Origin: Myxococcales bacterium
GTDB lineage: Bacteria; Myxococcota_A; UBA796; GCA-2862545
Length of the DNA: 35,550 nt
Assembly (NCBI GenBank): GCA_019634415.1
Contig: JAHQVJ010000068.1
Span: 1 to 35,550 of the forward strand
Direction of reading: 5' to 3'
Positions 24,285 to 30,800 of this stretch are shown here, piece after piece. Positions within the stretch are counted from its first letter, which is position 1. Each line of letters starts with the position of its first letter. Both the position numbers and the translations under genes were made by a program. The notes beneath the pieces are model-generated. The model worked only from the letters and a program-made list of their open reading frames with translations. It did no database searches and had not been told where the DNA came from.

Positions 24285-25210
24285 CACTCGGGCGGGTACA
24301 GCTGACTTGCACAATACCGGAAGCTGGCCACGACGGTGTCGAGGAGGGGCGACTTGACCCCATCCCGCAGCGTCGAAAGCCCGATGGGCCCAAACGCTAC
24401 GCCGGTATCGAGCGGAACCAACGCGAGCTGGCCGCGGGCCACCGCGCCAGCCACGACCGAACGCGAGATCAGCCAGACGGCGTCGGTCCGTTCGAGGTAC
24501 GCGAGAGAGAACGATGGGCTGACGGTCTCGATCACGTCTTCGAGCGAGGCGATTCCCAACCCCAACAACAGTCGATCGACCTCGGGTCGGATCACCGCCG
24601 TGGGCGTGGGGATGAGGACGGTATGGGAAGTCAGATCGCCAAAGCTCGCCTGTTGAGAGCACATCGGATGTCCGTGACGCGCCGCGAGCACGATCTGCTC
24701 GCCGTACAGGCGCTCAAACGACAACGACTGCATCGACTCCGGCGGCGGCATGCGACCCACGAGGACGTCGATGTGGCCCTCTTTGAGTTGGCCGACGAGG
24801 AGCGCTTGGGGACCGGTGACGATGCGCAATCGGGCCCGCATCCCGGTCGCGCGCACGTGCTCAACCGCCGCGGGGACGAGGCCTCCGGCCACGGTGGGTA
24901 AGGCCCCGATTCGAAAGTACCGAGTGTCGTCCGCGATCCCCCGCACGCTCGAAATCCCGCGTTGTACCGAAGCCAGTGCAGCCCCGGCGTGGTGTCGAAA
25001 GGCCTCTCCCTCCGGGGTGAGCCGAACACCCCGTCGGCTGCGCTCGAGGAGCCGCACACCCAGTGCCTCCTCCAGCTGTCTGATCGTGCGACTCGTGGCT
25101 GGCTGGGTGATTCCCAGTGCCTCCGCCGCTCGGACGAAGCTGCGACGGCTCGCCACCTCGGCGAACACGTGGAGCTGCCGTAGCCGGACTGTAGGATCCG
25201 AGAGGCTCAT
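24284..25210 (-). CDS. LysR-type regulator, PcaQ-like
   Basis: 308 residues from ATG25210. The frame is open 78 codons further up, but those cross the operator and repeat and lack LysR features. The winged helix-turn-helix is clear: LRQLHVFAEVASRRSFVRAA, EALGITQPATSRTIRQLEEA, LGVRLLERSRRGVRLTPEGE (residues about 10-70). The effector domain (RYFRIGALPTVAGGLVPAAV, LKEGHIDVLVGRMPPPE) resembles PcaQ/GbpR-type regulators of aromatic pathways. It is transcribed in the same direction as the operon it precedes and probably activates it in response to a pathway intermediate. The shared inverted repeat at three promoters is the likely binding site. Proteobacterial PcaQ is the nearest functional analogue; actinobacterial pca operons use IclR regulators instead. 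Confidence 0.88.
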   Translation of the reverse strand: MSLSDPTVRLRQLHVFAEVASRRSFVRAAEALGITQPATSRTIRQLEEALGVRLLERSRRGVRLTPEGEAFRHHAGAALASVQRGISSVRGIADDTRYFRIGALPTVAGGLVPAAVEHVRATGMRARLRIVTGPQALLVGQLKEGHIDVLVGRMPPPESMQSLSFERLYGEQIVLAARHGHPMCSQQASFGDLTSHTVLIPTPTAVIRPEVDRLLLGLGIASLEDVIETVSPSFSLAYLERTDAVWLISRSVVAGAVARGQLALVPLDTGVAFGPIGLSTLRDGVKSPLLDTVVASFRYCASQLYPPE

Positions 25211-25224
25211 GCGGGATCTCCATT

Positions 25225-25354
25225 CTTCGACAGATGCATGCCTAATCAGGCATCCATTTCCTCTCATTGGTATTTTACATGCGCCAAAAGGTAAGGCAGA
25301 GCCGACGCTCACGCCGAGACCATGGAGCGCCAAGTGAACACCCCAGAAAATCCG
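25225..25354 (+). repeat. Right copy of the 130-base direct repeat
   Basis: Same orientation as 13501-13630, 108 of 130 identical by hand count and no gaps. In this copy the promoter elements point to the right, away from the LysR gene. The short frame MERQVNTPENP that follows is not continued by any recognisable gene, as the next gene (25519-27141) is on the other strand. Confidence 0.9.
25238..25276 (+). promoter_or_regulatory. Third copy of the LysR operator/box, beside lysR
   Basis: ATGCCTAATCAGGCAT (25238-25253) and ATTGGTATTTT (25266-25276), spacing 28. Position and polarity suit a divergent LysR-controlled promoter, with the site also available for autoregulation of lysR, whose ATG is 28 bases away. 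The rightward promoter appears orphaned. Confidence 0.65.
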
Positions 25355-25518
25355 AACGGATCGGGAGTCCCGAGGCCTTGCGGAAGTCGCACCCTGGGGT
25401 GTGTGTCGGCTGTCGAGACGCGTCGCAGGTGGAGTCTCCCGCACCCAGGAGTGTCTGCCGTCGAGTGCGTCCGCCGTTGCGCATCCCGATCACCTCGAGG
25501 CGGTCTCGCGTTGCATCG

Positions 25519-27141
25519 TCACTCAGGACGGTCGCCCGCCTCCGCCGCGCGTCGTCCCGCCCCGAACATCATGCCCAGACCGCGGCGAGGCTCCATCTGC
25601 AGGGCGGCCAGCACGCCGCCCATCATCGCCCCGATCACCCCGACCGTGGCCGTCTCCGAGCCCGCGAACGTCAGTCCGCGGATCGGTGAGCCCGGGCGCA
25701 ACGCCTGGCACGCGAAGCGCTCGGGGGTGGGCTCCAGACCGTAGATCGAGCCCGCCGTGGGACGCACGAAGTGGTCGGTGGTCACCGGCGTCGAAAGTTC
25801 CACGTGGCGAACCATCGGCCGCAGGCCCGGCATCCGCCGAAGGAACTGCGCCAACAGGGACGCCTCGAGCCGTTTCTTCAGGGCCTCGTAGGCCTCGCCC
25901 CGCTTCATCCACCGCGTGTCTCGATACTCCGCGAACGCCTCCCAGGGCACGAAGGTGACCACCTCGCCCGTGTGAAGCTCGTCGGGGCCAGGGTCGTGGA
26001 GCGGATCCTTGAGACTCGGGAAGCTGCAATACAACACCGCCGCGTCCGGCAACGGATCCGCCAGCACGTCCCAGACATCTTGCTCGGTGTCCCAACTGCT
26101 CCAGAACCACTGGTTGGCGCCACTCGCTCCCGCCTGGCGGATGTCCCCCTCGAAGCCAAGATACAGGCACACGTGGGCCGACGCAGGTGGGAGTTGGGTG
26201 ACCTCCTCGCCCCACCCTCGCGTGGCCTCCGGAGGCAGCAACCGCCGCACGGTGGACTGCACCCCTACCGCGCTCACGATCCGGGGGGCCCGGATCTCCT
26301 CGCCGTCGTCGAGGCGCACGCCCACGGCCCGACCCCCTTCGATCAGGATCTCCGACACGCCCGTGGCGATGCGGGTCCAGCCGCCCGCCTCGGCGACTGT
26401 GCGGAGGAGCTGGGTGGCGATCTGCCCCGATCCGCCCACCGGGTAGTAGGCGCCGTGCCAGAAATGGCGGACCACCAGCGCCTGCATGGCGAACGACGAC
26501 CGGCTCGGCACGGACCCGTAGTACCCCCACTGGGCGGCGAACACCGTACGGAGCCGGGGATTGTCGGTCAGCTCTGCGATCACGTCGGCGGTGCGGCGGG
26601 CCAGCCACATCTCCGCGGGCCGGGCCATGAGCCGGCGACTCAGGCGTCGCAACCCGGTCGGCGCCACGCGGGAGAGGTAGTACCCGCGCATGGACTGGCC
26701 CACTTCACGACACAGCGCGAGGTACCGATCGATGGCCTCCACCTCGTCCGGAAACGCGTCGACGAGGTTCTGCCGGAACGTGGCCTTGTTGTCGGGAAAC
26801 TGGATCTCGAAGCCATCGGGAAAGTGGAACGCCTCGTACACCTCGCCGAGACTGGCCCACTGCAGCCGGCCGTCGGTGAGCTGGTGCAGGAGCCGGCCGG
26901 GAAAGCTGCGCTCCGTGACCTCCCCCACGGCGTGCACGCCGACATCCCAGGTCCAGCGGCCCCGCCGGAAGGTGTGCGTGAAGCCGCCCGGCGTGTAGTG
27001 CTGCTCGAGCACGAGCACCCGGTGACCCCACGTGGCGAGCATGGCGGCCGCGGTCATCCCGCCCATCCCCGAGCCGATGACGATCGCGTCCCAGGGACCC
27101 TCACCGCCTCGCTTGTCCCAGAACCGCTCGCGTCGGGCCAC
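25519..27141 (-). CDS. FAD-dependent oxidoreductase, carotenoid isomerase / retinol saturase-like
   Basis: 540 residues from GTG27141 with a GGAGG upstream. The N-terminal dinucleotide-binding loop VIGSGMGGMTAAAML (G23-x-G-x-x-G28) and the following VLVLEQHYTPGGFTHTFRRG are diagnostic of the phytoene desaturase/CrtISO/RetSat superfamily. PVGGSGQIATQLLRTVAEAG, then GVSEILIEGGRAVGVRLDDG, is the second conserved region. The C-terminal LTFAGSETATVGVIGAMMGG closes the FAD site. It should be a soluble or membrane-associated flavoprotein acting on polyene or isoprenoid double bonds; the substrate is unknown. No crt gene stands next to it. It is read away from the Usp fragment. Confidence 0.88.
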   Translation of the reverse strand: MARRERFWDKRGGEGPWDAIVIGSGMGGMTAAAMLATWGHRVLVLEQHYTPGGFTHTFRRGRWTWDVGVHAVGEVTERSFPGRLLHQLTDGRLQWASLGEVYEAFHFPDGFEIQFPDNKATFRQNLVDAFPDEVEAIDRYLALCREVGQSMRGYYLSRVAPTGLRRLSRRLMARPAEMWLARRTADVIAELTDNPRLRTVFAAQWGYYGSVPSRSSFAMQALVVRHFWHGAYYPVGGSGQIATQLLRTVAEAGGWTRIATGVSEILIEGGRAVGVRLDDGEEIRAPRIVSAVGVQSTVRRLLPPEATRGWGEEVTQLPPASAHVCLYLGFEGDIRQAGASGANQWFWSSWDTEQDVWDVLADPLPDAAVLYCSFPSLKDPLHDPGPDELHTGEVVTFVPWEAFAEYRDTRWMKRGEAYEALKKRLEASLLAQFLRRMPGLRPMVRHVELSTPVTTDHFVRPTAGSIYGLEPTPERFACQALRPGSPIRGLTFAGSETATVGVIGAMMGGVLAALQMEPRRGLGMMFGAGRRAAEAGDRPE

Positions 27142-27198
27142 GCTGCCTCCGTGCGGCGCAGTGTACGACTTCCGCCGCCGCGGAGGATGCCCTACGCG

Positions 27199-27735
27199 TC
27201 AGTCGAGCACGGTGAGCACGGAGCACACGGCCGCGTCCGACACCTCCTGCCGGTTCGACCCGTTGAGCATGGTCACCCAGCGTGTGCGATGGCCGCCATC
27301 GACCAAGAGCAGGTCGTGCTCCTCCGTGACCCGCGGCAGGACCTCCGCCACCGTGCCCACCTCGATGCGCGACGTGGCCGGCACTTCGCACTCCGCCACC
27401 AGCGCGTGGTGTAGCGCCGACGTGGCCTCACGGTCCGCCTCCGCCACGATGGCGAGGAACGTGATGGCGCCGTGCGTCTGGCTGCGCGCGAGGCGCCCGG
27501 CCACCATGGCCAGGCGAGGCGCCGACTCCGCGGAATCGGCCAACACGATCACGCGGGGAAAGTCGTCTCTCGGGTCGCCGTCGAATGGGCCGTGCCGGTC
27601 GAGGAAGAGCGCCAGTCCGCAGGGGGCGCTGGTCTCCCACAGGGCCGAGGGGCGGGCGAGGATCGAGGGCAGCAGCGACGGATCCGGGGCCGGCATCACG
27701 ATCCACTCACTCCCCAGCTGCCGGGCCCGCGGATA
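27199..27735 (-). pseudogene. UspA-domain protein, 5'-truncated
   Basis: The fragment contains the end of one universal-stress-protein domain (LGSEWIVMPAPDPSLLPSIL, then ETSAPCGLALFLDRHG). It then has a second Usp-like domain (FPRVIVLADSAESAPRLAMV through TVAEVLPRVTEEHDLLLVDG). Proteins of this type are tandem Usp proteins or transporters with C-terminal Usp domains, so at least one domain is missing at the N-terminus. Family resemblance starts at about 27729, where a short GCGGA repeat joins it to an ABC ATPase fragment on the other strand. A short product could start at ATG27696. Confidence 0.65.
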
Positions 27736-27739
27736 GCAG

Positions 27740-27758
27740 AGCGGAGCGGAGCGGAGCG
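27740..27758 (+). repeat. Short tandem repeat at a gene-fragment junction
   Basis: AGCGG repeated three and a half times. It lies exactly between the truncated Usp gene (minus) and the truncated ABC ATPase (plus), and may mark the illegitimate joining point. Confidence 0.6.
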
Positions 27759-27984
27759 ACGCCTGGCCGTGGTCGTGGTGCTCCACGACCTCAACCTCGC
27801 GGGCCGCTGGGCGGACACCCTGCTGCTCATGCGCGATGGCCGCGCGCTGTCCATCGGCCCCGTCGCCGAGGTGATGTCCGCGGAGAATCTACGACACACC
27901 TTCGGTGTGACGGCCCACGTGCTCCTCCATCCCGACCACGGTCATCCGCAGATCCTGGTCAGCACCGACGAGGCCCTCCCATGA
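27751..27984 (+). pseudogene. ABC transporter ATPase (FecE/BtuD type), C-terminal fragment
   Basis: About 77 codons matching the end of an iron-siderophore/B12-type ABC ATPase: VVVVLHDLNLAGRWADTLLL carries the switch (H-loop) His, followed by MRDGRALSIGPVAEVMSAEN and LRHTFGV. Walker A, the signature and Walker B are all missing upstream of about 27755. Its stop overlaps the start of the fur gene (ATGA), so it was once the upstream gene of a metal-uptake operon. The loss may leave fur without its native promoter. Confidence 0.8.
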
Positions 27985-28427
27985 CGCATCCCGAGATCAC
28001 CGCCTTCTCGCACTGGCTCGAGTCGCGCGGCTTGCGCATCACCAGCCAACGCGCGCTGATCGCCCGTGTGCTGTTCGACGAGACGGACGCGCACCTCACC
28101 TCCCGAGAGCTGGTGGATCGCTGCCGGGCGCAGGAGCCGTCCATCGGTGCCGTGACGGTCCATCGAACCCTGGCGCTGCTGGTGGAGTCGGGACTGGTGG
28201 ACCGCCACCGGCTGCTCGATCGCTCCACCGTCTACGAAGCCGCGGGCCACCACCACGACCACTTGGTGTGCGACGCCTGTGGCCGGGTCATCGAGGTGGA
28301 GGACGACGCCCTGGAACGACGCCAGGAGGTGGTGGCCAAGCAGCTGGGCTTCCGCATGGTCGGCCATCGCCACGTGCTGGTGGGCGCATGCCTGGATGCA
28401 GACTGCGTGCACCGACCCAGCGAATGA
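27981..28427 (+). CDS. Fur-family metal-dependent regulator
   Basis: 148 residues from ATG27981. The winged helix (RITSQRALIARVLFDE, then IGAVTVHRTLALLVESGLVD) is followed by the metal-sensing motif HHHDHLVCDACG (residues 90-101). The structural zinc cysteines are C97/C100 and C137/C142. The length and the two CxxC-type pairs are normal for Fur or Zur; which metal it senses is not decided. Coupled by ATGA to the remains of a metal-type ABC ATPase, it probably regulated that transporter. Confidence 0.9.
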   Translation: MTHPEITAFSHWLESRGLRITSQRALIARVLFDETDAHLTSRELVDRCRAQEPSIGAVTVHRTLALLVESGLVDRHRLLDRSTVYEAAGHHHDHLVCDACGRVIEVEDDALERRQEVVAKQLGFRMVGHRHVLVGACLDADCVHRPSE

Positions 28428-28504
28428 GCGAACTGTGGACGTACCGACGTTCGCATTCCGTCTCGCACACGCTACGTTGATGGAGGCACGACGGAGACGC
28501 TTTT

Positions 28505-30028
28505 ATGGTTTGGCCGATTGTGGCCAGCGTTGCAGTGTTGAGTACCGGGTGTCGTAGCACCCCCACCACCACAGAAGCCGTCCAACCGGACCAGACCCCA
28601 GACGAAGCGCTGTGGGCCGATCGCGACGATGCCTGGCAGCAGGTCGTGTGGGCGATGGAGGACGAGCTGGACGACCAGGTCCCCTCGATCGCCGTCGCCG
28701 TGGTGCTCGACGGCGAGATGGCCTACTCCGAAGCCCTCGGGGTCCGCGAATGGGGCACCAACAAGCAGGCGGACGTCGACACGATCTACCGCTGGGCCTC
28801 GGTGTCCAAGATGCACACCGCCGCAGCGGCGTTGCACTATGCAGCCCTCGGCGAGCTGGATCTCGATGCACCCATCACCGACGTGATCCCCGAATTTCAG
28901 CTCGAGGCGGGCTTCCCCAGCAGCGGCATCACGGTGGACCGCATGCTGAGCCACCACGCTGGCCTCCCCGACCTGCTCATCTGGCGCTGCGACGAGTCCC
29001 TCGAGCAGTGGTTCGAACAGGACTGGCGCCCGCCCACCTACGCACCGCCCGGCAGCTTCTACAACTACTCCAACTCGGGCTTCAACCTCGTGGGCCGCGC
29101 ACTGGAGCGGATCACGGGCAGAGGCTTCCCCGGCCTGATGAAGGAGGAGTTCCTGATCCCGAGCGGGATGGTGGACGCCACCTTCCGCGCCGACGAGGTG
29201 CTGCCGCGGCGTGGCACCGTGGGCACCTCCTGGCGAAACGACAAGGCGGTCCTGTATCCGCTGCAAGAGTGGGATTGCCCCATGAGCCGGCCAGCGGCAT
29301 GGCTGCACGGCACCGTTGCCGATCTCGCCGCCACGGCCGAGCTGCACCTGGCATCCGGGGGCGACCTGCTGTCGACGGACACCGTGGACGCCATGCGGGA
29401 TCAGGCCAACACAGGGTTCCGAGGCGATGGCAGCCACCGGGTGGGCTACGGCCAGTTCAGCTACCCCTACCGGGGAGTCGACGTGGTGGCCCACGACGGC
29501 CGCGTCAGCGGGTTCGTGTCGAAATGGGCGGTGGTACCCACCCACGGGTTCGGGGTGGTGGTGGTCGCCAACGCCGACTGGGCCGATGTGGGCAGGGTCC
29601 GCGACGTCGCACTCAATCAATTCCTCGATCTGGATCCGTTTGCCGCGTACCAGCCCACGATCACGGATCCGTCCACCTGGGACGTGTACGCGGGCACCTA
29701 CTACGACCCCTATGTGTGGGGGAGCGTGCACGTGGAGTGGACCGGCAACGGCCTGAGGCTGGAGCTCCCGGACTGGAAGCAGGAAACGGACATGGTGCAG
29801 TCCGACGGCGACGCGTTCTGGTTCCAGTGGGACGACGGCGGCTGGTATCTGGTGCGGTTCGTGTTCGAGGATGACCCCTCCCCTCGCTGGTTCGCCGAGC
29901 GCGAGGGGGTGGCGGAGCGCAACTCGTTGACCCGCAGCGCCACTGAGCGTCCGCCCCCCCAGATGCCGGCCGACGTGATGGCCGAGCTGCGGGCTCGCCG
30001 GAGTCACGTGGGACCCAACGGACGGTAG
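28505..30028 (+). CDS. Lipoprotein serine hydrolase, beta-lactamase/DD-peptidase fold
   Basis: 507 residues. A short lipoprotein signal (MVWPIVASVAVLSTGC, Cys16) directs it to a membrane. The class C beta-lactamase/esterase fold has its catalytic S99-x-x-K102 (WASVSKMHT), Y188-S-N190 (YNYSNSGFN) and a late HDG motif (VVAHDGRVSG) in place of KTG. RMLSHHAGLPDLL and PPGSFYNYSNSGFNLVGRAL are standard for the family. The last 120 residues form an extra domain of the kind seen after many such hydrolases. The substrate is unknown (peptidoglycan peptide, ester or D-amino acid amide). It precedes the ABC operon but is separated by a promoter region. Confidence 0.9.
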   Translation: MVWPIVASVAVLSTGCRSTPTTTEAVQPDQTPDEALWADRDDAWQQVVWAMEDELDDQVPSIAVAVVLDGEMAYSEALGVREWGTNKQADVDTIYRWASVSKMHTAAAALHYAALGELDLDAPITDVIPEFQLEAGFPSSGITVDRMLSHHAGLPDLLIWRCDESLEQWFEQDWRPPTYAPPGSFYNYSNSGFNLVGRALERITGRGFPGLMKEEFLIPSGMVDATFRADEVLPRRGTVGTSWRNDKAVLYPLQEWDCPMSRPAAWLHGTVADLAATAELHLASGGDLLSTDTVDAMRDQANTGFRGDGSHRVGYGQFSYPYRGVDVVAHDGRVSGFVSKWAVVPTHGFGVVVVANADWADVGRVRDVALNQFLDLDPFAAYQPTITDPSTWDVYAGTYYDPYVWGSVHVEWTGNGLRLELPDWKQETDMVQSDGDAFWFQWDDGGWYLVRFVFEDDPSPRWFAEREGVAERNSLTRSATERPPPQMPADVMAELRARRSHVGPNGR

Positions 30029-30048
30029 GGCGCACGCCCGCACCGACG

Positions 30049-30100
30049 TTGACACACGAACAGGTCCATACTAATTCATAAGCAATCGATCGCTTATAAA
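30049..30100 (+). promoter_or_regulatory. Promoter with palindromic operator of the ABC/FtsX/TetR operon
   Basis: TTGACA at 30049-30054 is followed after 17 bases by TAATTC, a plausible -35/-10 pair. Overlapping the region just downstream is an inverted repeat, ATAAGCAATCGATCGCTTAT (30078-30097), with 18 of 20 positions symmetrical and symmetrical flanking TT/AA. It lies 13 bases before the ATG at 30111 and probably binds the TetR protein encoded at the end of the operon. Confidence 0.65.
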
Positions 30101-30110
30101 TGGAGGGTCC

Positions 30111-30800
30111 ATGATCGTGGTTCAAGGACTGGGGAAGGTCTACACCACGCCCGCTGGGGGCTACGAGGCCCTCGCCGACGTGGAGCTGCGGGTCGACGAG
30201 GGCGAGTTCGTGGCCCTCATCGGCCGTTCAGGCAGCGGCAAGTCGACGCTGCTGAACATCATCGGTGGCATCGATGCTCCCACCTCCGGCCAGGTCCGCG
30301 TGGGGGAGACAGACCTCGGCTCCCTGGACGAAGCGGGATTGTCGATCTGGAGAGGAGCAACCGTGGGGTTCGTCTTTCAGTCGTTCCAGCTGCTTCCTTC
30401 GCTCACCGCCCTGGAGAACGTGATGCTGCCCATGGACTTTGCTGGGCAGCGCCCTGCAGCAGAGCGGCGAGAGCGGGCACGGGCACTCCTGGAGCAAGTG
30501 GGCCTGAGCGGACACGAAGACAAGCTGCCGGCCACATTGTCTGGCGGGGAGCAGCAGCGGGTCGCTCTTGCGCGAGCCCTGGCCAACGACCCGCCAGTGA
30601 TCCTCGCCGACGAGCCCTCGGGTAACCTCGACTCCAGCACCGCCGCGGATGTGGTCGAGATGCTGCGCGTGTTCTCCGCGCAGGGCAAGACCGTTCTGGT
30701 GGTCACCCACGACACCACCCTCACACGCATTGCGGACCGCACCCTCGAGCTGCACGACGGACGGATCGCCGACCGCGAGCAAGAGGGGATGCACCCATGA
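30111..30800 (+). CDS. ABC transporter ATPase, LolD/MacB type
   Basis: 229 residues with GGAGG upstream. Walker A GRSGSGKST (38-46), Q-loop VFQSFQLLPSLTALENVM, signature LSGGEQQR (about 142), Walker B VILADEPSGNLDS and the H-loop VVTHD are intact. The size and the LTALENVMLPMDF pattern are those of the LolCDE/MacB/FtsE group. It powers the FtsX-type permease encoded next, with which it overlaps by ATGA. Confidence 0.95.
   Translation: MIVVQGLGKVYTTPAGGYEALADVELRVDEGEFVALIGRSGSGKSTLLNIIGGIDAPTSGQVRVGETDLGSLDEAGLSIWRGATVGFVFQSFQLLPSLTALENVMLPMDFAGQRPAAERRERARALLEQVGLSGHEDKLPATLSGGEQQRVALARALANDPPVILADEPSGNLDSSTAADVVEMLRVFSAQGKTVLVVTHDTTLTRIADRTLELHDGRIADREQEGMHP

Noticed and set aside
22130..24901. 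A 923-codon plus-strand open frame across pobA, the aldehyde dehydrogenase and lysR
   Set aside because: It is the antisense of three well-supported genes, has no family resemblance and reflects the high GC third positions of the real genes.
25322..25744. A 140-codon plus-strand ORF starting MERQVNTPENP
   Set aside because: Only the first 11 codons match the other repeat; the rest is unlike any family and runs into the antisense of the FAD oxidoreductase gene.
27740..27758. GCGGA tandem repeat as a phase-variation switch
   Set aside because: It sits between two already truncated genes, with no intact frame whose reading it could switch.
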